From positions 248,001-312,000 of the forward strand of contig NZ_JADHDY010000003.1 of NCBI RefSeq assembly GCF_016820535.1: a stretch of DNA of 64,000 nucleotides. The letters run 5' to 3'. Shown in pieces: positions 27,774 through 37,181 of this stretch. Origin of the DNA: Sporosarcina beigongshangi (GTDB lineage Bacteria; Actinomycetota; Actinomycetes; Actinomycetales; Micrococcaceae). A program made the translations under genes and the position numbers. Below the pieces are notes generated by a model that did not search any database, was not told the origin of the DNA, and saw only the letters and a program-made list of their open reading frames with translations. How positions within the stretch are numbered: the stretch's first letter is position 1; every line of letters begins with the position of its first letter.

Positions 27774-28235
27774 ATGGCAACGCATTCAATTCCCGCAGCA
27801 TCCGCTGGTTGGACATCCCACGCACTGGCGCGCGCGAAGACCGACCCCGCCTACGGCGCATTCGTCCTGTTGTGGGTCGGTTTCATCGCCGTCCCGTTGG
27901 TCATGGGTCTCGACAAGTTCTTCAACGTCTTGACCACATGGGAGAACTACCTGGCACCGTGGATCGCGAACATCTCACCGTTCAGCGCGCACGGAACCAT
28001 GATCGCCATTGGCATCGTCGAGGTGGTCGCCGCCGTCATGATGGTGTTGCGGCCCCGCTACGCGGCTTGGGTCGTGTCGATCTGGCTGCTTGGCATCGTT
28101 GTGAACCTGCTGACCTACTCCGGATTCTACGACGTGGCCCTGCGCGACTTCGGGCTCATGGTCGCAGCCGTGGCGCTTGGCCTGCTGGCCCGGACCTACA
28201 CGAAACCGGGCATCCGCAAGGGCGGCATGAACTAG
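27774..28235 (+). CDS. Small 4-TM membrane protein, DoxX-like
   Basis: Membrane protein of 153 residues with four hydrophobic segments. The first is preceded by DPAYGAFVLLWVGF and followed by MGLDKFFNVLTTWENYLAPW, a pattern seen in DoxX-like proteins of unknown function. VVNLLTYSGFYDVALRDFGL near the C-terminus is also characteristic of this group. AGGAG lies just upstream of the ATG. It is co-directional with the FMO gene, but a hairpin separates them. Confidence 0.7.
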   Translation: MATHSIPAASAGWTSHALARAKTDPAYGAFVLLWVGFIAVPLVMGLDKFFNVLTTWENYLAPWIANISPFSAHGTMIAIGIVEVVAAVMMVLRPRYAAWVVSIWLLGIVVNLLTYSGFYDVALRDFGLMVAAVALGLLARTYTKPGIRKGGMN

Positions 28236-28252
28236 CCCACGACCCCTGACAT

Positions 28253-28288
28253 GGGCTGACGGCGCACCGGAGCCCGCGCCGTCGGCCC
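28253..28288 (+). terminator. Terminator after the DoxX-like gene
   Basis: GGGCTGACGGCGC and GCGCCGTCGGCCC form a 13-base-pair stem with one weak pair and a 10-base loop, followed by ATTTCTTT. It begins 18 bases after the stop codon. Confidence 0.75.
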
Positions 28289-28417
28289 ATTTCTTTGCCC
28301 AAGCACGACGCCGGTCCCGCGCCTCATCCGTCAGGCCCACCCATGCGTCACGCCAAGGGGCACAGCATGGGCGGGCCGCGCAACGCCACAACGCAGGGGC
28401 TTGAGTGCCGGAAGCGG

Positions 28418-29512
28418 TCAGCCGCCCACCCCGGCGTACGAGTGCAGGCCGGAGAAGTACACGTTGACAATGGTGAAGTTGAAGACCACGCAGAGGTAGC
28501 CCACGATCGACAGCCAGGCTGCGCGTGTTCCGGTCCAGCCCTTGGTGGCGCGGGCGTGCAGGTATCCGGCGTAGACCACCCAAATCACGAACGTCCACAC
28601 TTCCTTGGTGTCCCAGCCCCAGAAGCGGCCCCACGCCTTTTCGGCCCAGATGGAACCGAACATCAGCGTCAGGGTCCAGCCCACAAAGGCAATGCCGTTG
28701 ATGCGGTAGGACAGGTTCTCCAGGCTCAGTGCGTTCGGCACGAGGCGCATGACAGGGGCCTTGTCCGGCTTGCCCAGCGCGATCGACGCCTCGCGCCGGG
28801 CCTGGAAAAGCTGCAGCACCGACATCGCGAAGGTGATGGTGAAGAACGCGGACGACAGCACTGCAATGGAGACGTGGATGATCAGCCAGTAGCTCTGCAG
28901 CGCCGGCACCAGGTGGCCAACGGGAGTCCAGAAGGAGACGTGCGCGGCAACGATCATGACCAGTACCAGACCGATCACAAAGGTGCCGAGGAAGCGCAGG
29001 TCGCGGCGGGTGAGCACCAGCAGGAATACCACGGCCACGGCGAAGGAGCCAGTGGTGCAGAATTCGTACATGTTGCCCCACGGCACGCGCCCTGCCGCCA
29101 GCCCGCGCAGGACCACGGCAATGCCCTGTACGACGGCGGCCACAACGGTAAGTGCGACGGCCACCCTGGCCACGACGCGCTTTTCCTTGCCGTAGCGCAT
29201 GGAGTCGCCGGCGGTGACTCCGTCGGATCCCTCATGGGTCTTGCTGCTGGGGCGCACTCCGCGGTCCTGCGGCCCGACTCCCAGGTCCTGTCCGGCGGCG
29301 CTGCGGGCGCCGACGCCGGCCAGCACGGCGCCGTTTTCCGGGGAACCACCCTGCTGTGCGGTTCCCGGTGCGGTGGCGAGGCCCTTCTTGACGGCGCTGC
29401 TGAAGGTCACCAGGTCCCAGACATAGGCGCAGACGGCCACGGCATACGCCATGCCGGCCACCAGCATGAGCTGTTCACTGAGTAGCGCAAAGCCTTCATT
29501 GATCTCTGACAT
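28418..29512 (-). CDS. ccsB: Cytochrome c biogenesis protein CcsB (CcsA/ResC-type)
   Basis: Multi-spanning haem-handling protein of 364 residues in the system II cytochrome c maturation pathway. It carries haem across the membrane with ResB for attachment to apocytochromes. The haem-binding tryptophan-rich motif is FWGWDTKEVWTFVIW near residue 300, with histidines in flanking loops (for example LIIHVSIAVLSSAFF and GYLHARATKG). A low-complexity Ala/Gly/Pro insertion occupies about residues 40-90. Its ATG overlaps the resB stop by one base. Confidence 0.9.
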   Translation of the reverse strand: MSEINEGFALLSEQLMLVAGMAYAVAVCAYVWDLVTFSSAVKKGLATAPGTAQQGGSPENGAVLAGVGARSAAGQDLGVGPQDRGVRPSSKTHEGSDGVTAGDSMRYGKEKRVVARVAVALTVVAAVVQGIAVVLRGLAAGRVPWGNMYEFCTTGSFAVAVVFLLVLTRRDLRFLGTFVIGLVLVMIVAAHVSFWTPVGHLVPALQSYWLIIHVSIAVLSSAFFTITFAMSVLQLFQARREASIALGKPDKAPVMRLVPNALSLENLSYRINGIAFVGWTLTLMFGSIWAEKAWGRFWGWDTKEVWTFVIWVVYAGYLHARATKGWTGTRAAWLSIVGYLCVVFNFTIVNVYFSGLHSYAGVGG

Positions 29513-31233
29513 TACTGGTCCTTACTTGCCGCGGTGACGCCCAGTGCGGAGTCGGTGGTTGATGTTTGTTCCCCATTTTGCCCGTCAGCTTCCATTGGCA
29601 CCAGCCATTTAGCGTGCAGTGCCTTGTTGAGGGCGTCGTATTCGCCGGCGAGGCGGTGGTCTTCACCGCGTGCCAGCAGGCCAAATTCCACCATCGTGCG
29701 GCCGTCCGGATGGTTTCCGGTGCGGATCCAGACACGGCGGCGGTTCAGGAAGAGGGAGGCCATGAGCCCGGCCAGGGCCAGGAGCGCGAAGACCAGGACC
29801 ATGCCCTGGCCGGGATCGTGCCTGATGTCGAGGGCGGCAAAACGCTTGATGCCGTCGAAGCTGATGGTGCCGTTGTTTCCCGGCAGCGTGTAGCTCTGCC
29901 CGGGTGCCAGCACGATGCCGCCGGCATCAACGTTGCGGGAGTTGATCTCCTTCATCGCCGAGGTGTCCAGCGTGTACACGTTGCGGGGCACGCCGTTGTC
30001 CAGGCCGAGATCACCGGTGTAGGCGTTCAGGTTCAGCTGCGGGTTGAAGGGGTCGGGGTCGGAGCCGAAGGCCACGCCCTTGTCGTCGATCAGGGCGGTG
30101 GGCAGGAAGAAGCCCACAAAGCCGAGCTGGTTGGGCTGGGCATCCGGGACCTTGATGACCATCAACGACGTGTAGGCGCCGTCGGTGGGGATCGTGATGA
30201 CGGGCCCCTGGAAGGCAATGTTGCCGTCGCCGTCCTTGACGGTCACCACTGGTGCGTAGCCGTTGCCGACCAGGTACATGTTGGTGCCGCCGATGGACAC
30301 GGGCTCGTTGACCTTCAGCGTCTTGGTCTCGGCTTCTGCGCCGGGCCCGTCCTTGACGGTCAGGGTGGCGTTGAAGTCCAGCGGCTGCCCGTAGTGGGCT
30401 TCCGTGGAGCGGTCGTACTTGACTACCAGCCGGTCCAGCTGCGCCGAGTAGGGCACGAGCCGGTCGTCGGAGAAGTTGGCCCCGGGAGTGAAGGTGTCAT
30501 AGCTGGTCAGGGTGTTGACGAAGGTCTCGCCTTCAACCAGCACGCGCTGGCCGCTGTAGCCAAACAGGCCGCTGAAGGCGATGGCTGCCAGGACACCGAT
30601 CATGGCCGTGTGGAACAGCAGGTTGCCGACTTCTTTCATGAAGCCGATCTCGGCTCCCACGGAGGGACGGTCCGTGTCGAGATCGCGGAGGTCCACACGG
30701 TAGCGGCGGGACTTGAGGATTGCGGCGGCGTCCTTGACGGCCGTCGCGGCATCGATGCCGCTGCCGGCCGGGATCGTGACGGTGCCGTATTCTGCCAGCC
30801 GCGAGAGACGCTTAGGCGTGCGGGGCGGCGCGGAGCGCATGGCCTTCCAATGGATCTTGGCGCGCGGCAGCACACAACCGATCAGGGAGGTGAAGAGCAG
30901 CAGGTAGATGGCCGCAAACCAGGGCGAGGAGTAGACGTCAAAGAGCTTGAACCAGTCCATGACGGGCCCCGAGGCGGGGTTGTCCTTCAGGTACTGGGTC
31001 ACTTCCGACGGCGCAGAGGACCGCTGCGGAAACAGCGACCCCGGCACTGCTGCGACGGCCAGCAGGAGGAGCAGCAGCAGGGCCGTGCGCATGCTGGTCA
31101 GCTGCCGCCAGGCCCACCGGAGCATGCCGACAAGGCCCAGCTGCGGCACCGCAATGTCGCCACCGGCTTTGCGCCCCTTGGCCCCGGCCCGGGGCTCCGT
31201 GCCCTTGGGATCTTCCACCACTGTCTCTTTCAT
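29512..31233 (-). CDS. resB: Cytochrome c biogenesis protein ResB
   Basis: Membrane protein of 573 residues, the partner of CcsB in haem export and attachment. After a basic cytoplasmic N-terminus, hydrophobic helices lie near residues 45-65 and 100-120 (IYLLLFTSLIGCVLPR). Another is near residue 215. A large extracytoplasmic domain is followed by a final helix near residue 510 (MVLVFALLALAGLMASLFL). The gene overlaps ccdA by one base (TAATG) and ccsB by one base, so the operon is translationally coupled. Confidence 0.9.
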   Translation of the reverse strand: MKETVVEDPKGTEPRAGAKGRKAGGDIAVPQLGLVGMLRWAWRQLTSMRTALLLLLLLAVAAVPGSLFPQRSSAPSEVTQYLKDNPASGPVMDWFKLFDVYSSPWFAAIYLLLFTSLIGCVLPRAKIHWKAMRSAPPRTPKRLSRLAEYGTVTIPAGSGIDAATAVKDAAAILKSRRYRVDLRDLDTDRPSVGAEIGFMKEVGNLLFHTAMIGVLAAIAFSGLFGYSGQRVLVEGETFVNTLTSYDTFTPGANFSDDRLVPYSAQLDRLVVKYDRSTEAHYGQPLDFNATLTVKDGPGAEAETKTLKVNEPVSIGGTNMYLVGNGYAPVVTVKDGDGNIAFQGPVITIPTDGAYTSLMVIKVPDAQPNQLGFVGFFLPTALIDDKGVAFGSDPDPFNPQLNLNAYTGDLGLDNGVPRNVYTLDTSAMKEINSRNVDAGGIVLAPGQSYTLPGNNGTISFDGIKRFAALDIRHDPGQGMVLVFALLALAGLMASLFLNRRRVWIRTGNHPDGRTMVEFGLLARGEDHRLAGEYDALNKALHAKWLVPMEADGQNGEQTSTTDSALGVTAASKDQ

Positions 31234-31991
31234 TAGATTGGCAACCTCACGTCATTCCTGAGCCAATATTGCAGTTCATTGATCCAGGTTCCCCACAGCC
31301 CCGAAACCATCAGCAGGCCCAGGACAATGAGCATGCCTCCGCCGAAGTACTGAAGACCCCGCCGGTGCTTGCGGAAGAACGCCAGTGCTCCCATGCCGCG
31401 GCGGACACCGAGAGCGATGAGCAGGAACGGCAGCCCCAGCCCCAGGCAATACACAAAGGTCAAGAATGCACCCTTGGCTGCGTTGGCGCCCTCATCAAAG
31501 GCGAGCATCTGCACGGCACTGAATGTGGGTCCGATGCACGGCGCCCAGCCCAAACCAAAGGTTACGCCCAAAATGGGTGCACCCCACAGTCCGGAGGGGG
31601 GCTTGGCATGGATCTTGGCCTCGCTCTGGAACCAGCTGAACCCACCAAGGAACACGACACCCATGATCATCACGACGATGCCGAGCACCCGGGTGACCCA
31701 GGCGGCGTCGGGCCCCAGTAACCACGCGCCCAACTGTCCAAACATCGCCCCGATGAGCATAAACACCACGGAGAAGCCGAGCACGAACAGCCCAATGCCG
31801 GCAAACATGCGCCCGCGTTTCTGGTTCTCCAGGTCGGCTCCGGTCAGGCCGCTGACGTAGCCCAGGTAGCCGGGCACCAGCGGAAGGACGCAGGGGGACA
31901 GGAAAGAGACCAGGCCGGCGAGGAGCGCAACAGGCATGGCAAGCAGCATGGAGCCGCTGAGGATTGCCTCGGCAAATGGATTGTTCGTCAT
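31233..31991 (-). CDS. ccdA: Thiol-disulphide transporter CcdA
   Basis: Six-TM protein of 252 residues that passes reducing equivalents across the membrane to ResA for haem ligation to cytochrome c. The paired cysteines lie in LSPCVLPLVPGYLGYVSG near residue 32 and GLGWAPCIGPTFSA near residue 150. The longer upstream frame would overlap resA, so the start is at MTNNPFAEA. It follows resA after 13 bases and is coupled to resB. Confidence 0.9.
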   Translation of the reverse strand: MTNNPFAEAILSGSMLLAMPVALLAGLVSFLSPCVLPLVPGYLGYVSGLTGADLENQKRGRMFAGIGLFVLGFSVVFMLIGAMFGQLGAWLLGPDAAWVTRVLGIVVMIMGVVFLGGFSWFQSEAKIHAKPPSGLWGAPILGVTFGLGWAPCIGPTFSAVQMLAFDEGANAAKGAFLTFVYCLGLGLPFLLIALGVRRGMGALAFFRKHRRGLQYFGGGMLIVLGLLMVSGLWGTWINELQYWLRNDVRLPI

Positions 31992-32004
31992 GAAGGCAGG
32001 CGCG

Positions 32005-32604
32005 CTAGCTCTCAGCCAACGCGCTGGTGATGAGTGCCTTGAGGGTGCCCTTTTCGGCAACGCCCAGGACGCGCGCGGAGACGCGGCCCTTCTTGTCCAG
32101 CACCAGGGTCGTGGGTACGGACGACGGCGGCACGTACTGGGTCATGGCCAGCAGCACCCCGCCGTCCTTGTCCACGACGCTGGGGTAGCCAAGTTCGAAG
32201 TTGCGTTCAAACGCCTCGGCCGTGGCCTTCTCATCCCGCACGTTCACGCCGAGGAACTCGACGCCGTCGGCCTTGAATTCGGTGTACAGGGCCTGGAGGT
32301 CCGGCGCCTCGATGCGGCATGGCGCGCACGCGGCGTACCAAAAGTTCAGCACAGCCACCTGACCGCGGTAGTCCGCCGCATTCACGGTCTTGCCGTCAAA
32401 CAGCGTGCCGGTGAACTCCACGGGGTCCTTGCGGTCGGCGGCGCCGTATTCGCTGACGGAACCGTCGCCGGCAATGTAATTCTTGTTGTCGCCGGCATTG
32501 GCCTGCTTGGCCAGAGGGTCCTCGCTGGTGCAGGCGGCCAGGGCCACAGTCAGCGCTGCCCCTCCGGCAGCAAAAAGTGCCCTACGGCTCATCAAAGAAG
32601 TCAC
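32005..32604 (-). CDS. resA: TlpA/ResA-type thioredoxin lipoprotein
   Basis: Extracytoplasmic thiol reductase of 199 residues. An N-terminal signal with lipobox LAAC near residue 25 predicts a membrane-anchored lipoprotein. The thioredoxin active site is WYAACAPCRIEAPDL near residue 92, and the cis-proline region is SVPTTLVLD. Reduced by CcdA, it keeps apocytochrome c haem-binding cysteines ready for ligation. The true start could be the ATG at 32592. Confidence 0.88.
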   Translation of the reverse strand: MTSLMSRRALFAAGGAALTVALAACTSEDPLAKQANAGDNKNYIAGDGSVSEYGAADRKDPVEFTGTLFDGKTVNAADYRGQVAVLNFWYAACAPCRIEAPDLQALYTEFKADGVEFLGVNVRDEKATAEAFERNFELGYPSVVDKDGGVLLAMTQYVPPSSVPTTLVLDKKGRVSARVLGVAEKGTLKALITSALAES

Positions 32605-32700
32605 GACGCAATTCTTTCATTTCACGGTTAAGCCATTGCACAGTCGCAGAGGTGGCATTTTGCTCTACAGTACGTCGAAAAGCTGACTGCCAGCTGTGTG

Positions 32701-33363
32701 TCAGGCCCCGGGGGTGGTGGCCGCGCCCGGGAGCAGGACGGCCGCCGGTTCGCTGTAGTCCACGCCCACAATGTCATCGCCTTCAAACGTCAATGAAGTC
32801 AATGACGCGAGCGTGCATTCGCGGTTCCGGGGGTCATGCCACAGCCGCCTGCCCTCAGCGCTGCGCCGCGTGGACCAGATGGGCAGCTGGTGGCTGACCA
32901 TGACGGCCTGCGCCCCGTCGCCGCCAATCTCAAAGGCACGACGGCGGGCATCCCGCGCCGCTTCCAGCATGCGTTCCGCCTGAGCCGAGTAGGCCTCCCC
33001 CCAGGACGGGCGGAAGGGGTTGACGAAATAAGGCCAGTGCTTGGGCTTGAGCAGTTCGGCCTTGCTCATGACGAGACCCTCGAAGTGGTTCTCCGCCTCG
33101 ATGATGCGGGGGTCGGTCACAATCTCCAGGCCGAGGGCCTTGGCGGTGGGCTGGGCGGTTTCCTGGGCCCGGGTCAGCGGTGAGGCAACCAGGTAGACCG
33201 GCGCCGCGCCGTCGTTCTTCAAAGCCGCAAAGTGCTCCGCCACCATGTCCGCCATGGCACGGCCACGCTCAGAGAGGTGGAACTCGGGGAGCCGGCCGTA
33301 GAGGACGCCATCGGGGTTGAAAACCTCGCCGTGGCGCAAAAGGTGAACAGTTACTCGGGACAT
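32701..33363 (-). CDS. Histidine phosphatase (phosphoglycerate mutase-like)
   Basis: Protein of 220 residues with the phosphohistidine motif LLRHGEVFNPDGVLYGR at the N-terminus and the second histidine in MVSHQLPIW near residue 157. Members include broad-specificity sugar phosphatases; the substrate is unknown. It lies immediately upstream of the cytochrome c maturation genes, an arrangement I recall from other actinobacteria. A 96-base gap with no clear hairpin separates it from resA. Confidence 0.85.
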   Translation of the reverse strand: MSRVTVHLLRHGEVFNPDGVLYGRLPEFHLSERGRAMADMVAEHFAALKNDGAAPVYLVASPLTRAQETAQPTAKALGLEIVTDPRIIEAENHFEGLVMSKAELLKPKHWPYFVNPFRPSWGEAYSAQAERMLEAARDARRRAFEIGGDGAQAVMVSHQLPIWSTRRSAEGRRLWHDPRNRECTLASLTSLTFEGDDIVGVDYSEPAAVLLPGAATTPGA

Positions 33364-33528
33364 GTTTCCCAGTTTCTCAAAGTTAGTTGGCCAGGGGTTA
33401 ATCCGGTGCGGCTAAAGTTTTTTTGGATCACGGGAATATTAGATGCAAACGCATGCTTATGCCATGTGAAGGGTCACCACAACGGCGATCCTGCCATTGT
33501 GTACAAAGCAAAATTCAAGGAGCTCCCC

Positions 33529-34086
33529 ATGTCAGTAACCACCATCGAATCAACCGGTCTTGCCCAGGGTCTCTGGAACCTCGACGCATCACACAGCACG
33601 GTTGGCTTCGTTGTCCGCCACGCCGGAATCTCAAAGGTCCGCGGCCAGTTCACCGAAGTCGCCGGCGAACTGACCCTCGGCGAAACCCTCAACGATTCCT
33701 CCGTGACCGCAACCATCCAGGCCGCCAGCTTCACCTCAGGCGACGAAGGCCGCGACGGCCACGTCAAGAGCGCCGATTTCCTCGACGTCGAGGAATTCCC
33801 CACCCTGACGTTTGCATCCTCCGCCATCTCCGGCGACACCGAGGACTTTGAGCTGACGGGCGAGCTGACCATCCACGGCATCACCAAGACCGTCACCTTC
33901 AAGGGCGAGTTCAACGGCGTGGCTGTTGACCCGTTCGGCGCCACACGCGCAGGCTTCGAAGCCAAGACCGTCATCAGCCGCAAGGAATTCGGCCTGACCT
34001 GGAACGCAGCCCTGGAAGCCGGCGGCGTGCTGGTGTCCGACAAGGTCACCATCACCTTGGACGTCGCCTTCGTGAAGGCCGCGTAA
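33529..34086 (+). CDS. YceI-family lipocalin-like protein
   Basis: Protein of 185 residues with the YceI beta-barrel pattern: LWNLDASHSTVGFVVRHAGIS near residue 15, GHVKSADFLDVEEFPTLTF near residue 82, and ITKTVTFKGEFNG near residue 122. YceI proteins bind isoprenoid-like lipids. No signal peptide is visible, as is usual for actinobacterial members. AAGGAG lies upstream of the ATG at 33529. The longer frame to 33232 overlaps the divergent phosphatase gene and is not used. Confidence 0.9.
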   Translation: MSVTTIESTGLAQGLWNLDASHSTVGFVVRHAGISKVRGQFTEVAGELTLGETLNDSSVTATIQAASFTSGDEGRDGHVKSADFLDVEEFPTLTFASSAISGDTEDFELTGELTIHGITKTVTFKGEFNGVAVDPFGATRAGFEAKTVISRKEFGLTWNAALEAGGVLVSDKVTITLDVAFVKAA

Positions 34087-34140
34087 CCCCGGATTACCTG
34101 CCTTCTGCGCCCGGGCCAGGCCCGCGGCCAACGAGGGACC

Positions 34141-34175
34141 AAATGCCGGTCCGCCACAATGGCGGACCGGCATTT
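34141..34175 (+). terminator. Strong intrinsic terminator after yceI
   Basis: A perfect 15-base-pair stem (AAATGCCGGTCCGCC and its complement) with a 5-base loop ACAAT ends in ATTTTT, a classic Rho-independent form. Confidence 0.9.
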
Positions 34176-34300
34176 TTCGCGTCTCCGGGCGGTGGCTTGT
34201 GAAGGCTCCTGGCCGCTGGCTGAGGCATGCGGCGCTTCTCACAAGGCGCACCCGCCACATTTCGATGACACGGCAGCGTGCGACGACTAAGGTTCACACC

Positions 34301-35011
34301 ATGAGCACACCGAATGAGACACCACGTCCCGAACAGGGTGCCGGCCAGCCGGCAACACCTCCCCCGCCCGGCTATGGTTCCCAGCCGGATTCGCCCCTGC
34401 CCGGCCAGCCGCCGGCACCGCCGCCAGGCTACGAGCAGCCCGCACCGCCGTCCTACCAGGGGCAGCCGCACCAACAGCCCGGATACCAGCAGCAGCCGCC
34501 TCTCTACCCGGGGCAGCCCGGCTACCAACAGCAGCCTGCGGACGACTTCTCGGTAAGGATGCCGCAGGACCTCCCGAAGTCGTTCCAGGACGTCTTGCCA
34601 GTGGACGGCCTGGGCGGGATCTTCCGGGCCGACGGACTGCCGCAGCTGCTGAAGGTCTCCTACTTCCTGTGGCTCGCGACGGCCGGACTGTGGCTGTTCT
34701 TCACATTCTTCGGCTTCATTGGCTCCCTGTTCATGCTCGGCTCGCGCCACTGGCGGGGTGAGGCGATCATGGGAATCATCACTTCCTTCGTGGCAGTGGC
34801 GTTGATTGCCGCGGTTGTTGTGTGCGCCATGAAGCTCAAGGAAGGCAGGCAGTGGGCGCGCATGGCCCTGTCGGCCATTGTGCTGATTGGCTTTGTGTTG
34901 ATGGCCCTCGGCTCCAACGGCGGCAGCCTGCTGGGTGTGGCGGCCGCGGTGCTGATGTGGCTGCCCGAATCCACGGCCTGGCTCAACGCCCGGGCCAAGG
35001 GACTTGCCTGA
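34301..35011 (+). CDS. Pro/Gln-rich membrane protein
   Basis: Protein of 236 residues. The first 85 residues are rich in Pro, Gln, Gly and Tyr, with repeated PPGY and GYQQQ-like units, and look disordered. Four hydrophobic segments follow, beginning with VSYFLWLATAGLWLFFTFFGF near residue 125. The function is unknown; such proteins are common in actinobacteria. No strong ribosome site is visible. A similar architecture is repeated in the next gene, suggesting an old duplication. Confidence 0.7.
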   Translation: MSTPNETPRPEQGAGQPATPPPPGYGSQPDSPLPGQPPAPPPGYEQPAPPSYQGQPHQQPGYQQQPPLYPGQPGYQQQPADDFSVRMPQDLPKSFQDVLPVDGLGGIFRADGLPQLLKVSYFLWLATAGLWLFFTFFGFIGSLFMLGSRHWRGEAIMGIITSFVAVALIAAVVVCAMKLKEGRQWARMALSAIVLIGFVLMALGSNGGSLLGVAAAVLMWLPESTAWLNARAKGLA

Positions 35012-35206
35012 CGGGCCTGTCCCGTCTGCGGCCGGCTGATCGCCCGGACAAGTTGCGTGGGCGGGTAGTTGGCGGTGGCGGGGTCGCGTAGGGTTTATAG
35101 CAAACCAGACGCGGCCCCTTCCCTGTTTAATGAGGCCGCCGACGGCGCAGCAGCCCGCGCGGAGCAGCCGCCGGGCCACGGCACGCAAGTGAAAGAGCAG
35201 CCCATC

Positions 35207-35911
35207 ATGAGCACCCCCGGCGAAGAGCCCCAAGAGCGCCCCGCTTCCCGCCCCGGAAGCTATGGCGAGATTGCCCCCGGCGTCCCCCGGTACGGCCAGT
35301 ACGCCCCGGAAGGCTGGCAGCCGCCGCAGGAGCAGCCCGACACCCGCAGCGCCTCCGGCCAGCTGCCCCCGGCCTCCTCCTACCCCGGCTTCAAGGCGAC
35401 CCCCCAGGGATTCAGCGGCGGCGGGCCGGGTGCACCTGATGAACACCTGGCACCGCCGGCCAAGGTGCTGCTGGCGTCCCGGCTGATCCTGGCCGCCGGC
35501 ATCATGCAGGCACTTTCCGTGGTGGCACTGCTGGTGGTGCTGTTTGTCCCGTCCATCAAGGCGTCGGTCATTGACGTGCTTCAGAGCACCTTCTCATCCA
35601 GCCCCGAGCTGGCCACTGTATATTCGGACCCGTCCCTGGTGGACACGGCCCTGTTCGCGGCGTTTGTCCTGAGCATTGCCATGACAGCCTGCTACTTCTG
35701 GATCTCGCGGAATGTGCGCAAGGGTGCCGGCTGGGCCCGCACCACCTCGCTGGTCCTGGCAGCAATCTCCCTGCTGTTCCTCATCCCGCCGAATCCCCTG
35801 ACCGTCATTCAGGTGTTGCTGGGAATCATTGCGGTGTACCTGATGTACCAGGGCCCGGGTGCAGCGTTCTTCCGCGCCCGCAAGGATGCCAAGGACGCAC
35901 TGAAGCGCTGA
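35207..35911 (+). CDS. Pro-rich membrane protein, second of a pair
   Basis: Protein of 234 residues with a disordered Pro/Gly/Ser-rich N-terminus of about 80 residues and four hydrophobic segments, beginning LLASRLILAAGIMQALSVVALL. GAGWARTTSLVLAAISLLFLI resembles the GRQWARMALSAIVLIGF stretch of the preceding gene. The ATG at 35207 is preceded by a weak AAAGAG; the frame is open to 35069 but the extra residues look non-coding. Function unknown. Confidence 0.68.
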   Translation: MSTPGEEPQERPASRPGSYGEIAPGVPRYGQYAPEGWQPPQEQPDTRSASGQLPPASSYPGFKATPQGFSGGGPGAPDEHLAPPAKVLLASRLILAAGIMQALSVVALLVVLFVPSIKASVIDVLQSTFSSSPELATVYSDPSLVDTALFAAFVLSIAMTACYFWISRNVRKGAGWARTTSLVLAAISLLFLIPPNPLTVIQVLLGIIAVYLMYQGPGAAFFRARKDAKDALKR

Positions 35912-35979
35912 CGGGCCGGCGGGCTCGGGCACGGGATCGGCAGCGCCCTGCAGGGCAGGCCTGCCACCTGGAGGACCCG

Positions 35980-36678
35980 CTAGGCGCCCGGGCGGTCCTG
36001 TTCCAGGCCCGGCTCCTGGAGCCGCTGTGCGTGGTAGGCCAGGATCTGCAGCTCGGTGGCCATGTCCACCTTGCGCAGGTTGACGTACTCGGGCACGCTC
36101 AGGGGCACCGGGGCAAAGCTGAGGATGCTGTGCACGCCGGCGTCCACCACGCGGTCGCACACAGACTGGGCCACCGGCGCCGGCAGGGCCAGCACCACCA
36201 TGTTGGCCCGTGTGGATGCCAGCACGGACTCCAGGTTGGCTGCATCGCTGACGCGCAGCCAGCCAATCTCCGTGCCGATGACCATCTGGTCGGCGTCAAG
36301 CAGCGCCACCACGTCAAAGCCGCGGGATTCAAACCCGGCGTAGCGGGCCAGGGCACGGCCCAGGTTGCCGGCTCCGACAATGGCCACGCGCCATTCGTGG
36401 GTGAGGCCAAGTGCCTGCGCAATCTGCCGGCTGAGGTTGGCCACGTCGTAGCCCACGCCGCGTGTGCCGTAGGAGCCCAGGTGGGAAAGGTCCTTGCGGA
36501 CGTTGGCAGCCCCCACGCCCGCGGATTCAGCCAGGGCATCCGAAGAGACGTTTTCCACACCGTCGGCCAGCAGCGCGTTGAGCGTGCGCAGGTACAACGT
36601 CAGGCGCGACACCGTGGCAGGCGGCAGCTGCCTGGCCTGGCCGGCCGGCTGGTCCTCCGGGGTCTGCGCTGGGATCAC
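35980..36678 (-). CDS. rex: Redox-sensing transcriptional repressor Rex
   Basis: NADH/NAD-responsive repressor of 232 residues. The N-terminal winged helix (TVSRLTLYLRTLNALL, then AGVGAANVRKDLSHLGSYGTRGVGY) is followed by a Rossmann domain with VAIVGAGNLGRALARYAGF near residue 100. The C-terminal helix for dimer domain swapping is present. Rex controls respiratory and fermentative genes. The GTG at 36678 has GGAG 8 bases upstream; a TTG at 36693 is the alternative. Confidence 0.92.
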   Translation of the reverse strand: MIPAQTPEDQPAGQARQLPPATVSRLTLYLRTLNALLADGVENVSSDALAESAGVGAANVRKDLSHLGSYGTRGVGYDVANLSRQIAQALGLTHEWRVAIVGAGNLGRALARYAGFESRGFDVVALLDADQMVIGTEIGWLRVSDAANLESVLASTRANMVVLALPAPVAQSVCDRVVDAGVHSILSFAPVPLSVPEYVNLRKVDMATELQILAYHAQRLQEPGLEQDRPGA

Positions 36679-36797
36679 GGTGTCACTCCACAATTGAAAA
36701 ATTCGGGCCCAAAGCCACCACTGCGCTTCGCAGCGCAGGCGGTGTGGAAGCCTGATTCAACTGTAGGACCTGCCTCGTCCCCTGCCAAAAGCGGCGC

Positions 36798-37073
36798 CTA
36801 TCCTCCAGTCATGGCACGACGCAGAACACCCTCGAGCCGCACGGGGTCAATGTGCCAGAAATCGCGCTGCACGCCGTCCACCAGGACCACGGGGATCTCC
36901 TCTCCGAACCGCGCAGTGAGCTCCGCGTCGCCGTCGATCTTTCGCTCCGTCCACGGCAGCCCCAGTTCCGCGGCCACGCCGCCGACCACCGCACGGGCGT
37001 CGTCGCACAGGTGGCAGCTGGTCTTGGTAATCAGTTCCAGAACCGGAACGTTGGTATCGGGAGAGGTGTCCAT
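36798..37073 (-). CDS. Glutaredoxin-like protein
   Basis: Small thioredoxin-fold protein of 91 residues with the redox motif SCHLC (Cys20, Cys23) and the cis-proline region GEEIPVVLVDG, matching the DUF836/glutaredoxin-like family. The longer open frame upstream overlaps the divergent HAD gene, so the start is at MDTSPDTN. It lies between rex and a HAD hydrolase, an order I recall from related actinobacteria. Confidence 0.82.
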   Translation of the reverse strand: MDTSPDTNVPVLELITKTSCHLCDDARAVVGGVAAELGLPWTERKIDGDAELTARFGEEIPVVLVDGVQRDFWHIDPVRLEGVLRRAMTGG

Positions 37074-37181
37074 GCCTACAACCGTACTCAATGCCGGTGC
37101 ATCGCGGCACCTGACTGAAACTTTGCCCACAGTTAATCCGGCGGGAAGGCGGACGCATGAAGGATTGACTAGACTCGTTCC

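Noticed and set aside
29566-31236. Long plus-strand open frame (556 codons) opposite resB
   Set aside because: It is fully antisense to a clear resB gene, its product is His/Gly/Val-rich low complexity typical of a GC-rich shadow frame, and it lacks a ribosome site.
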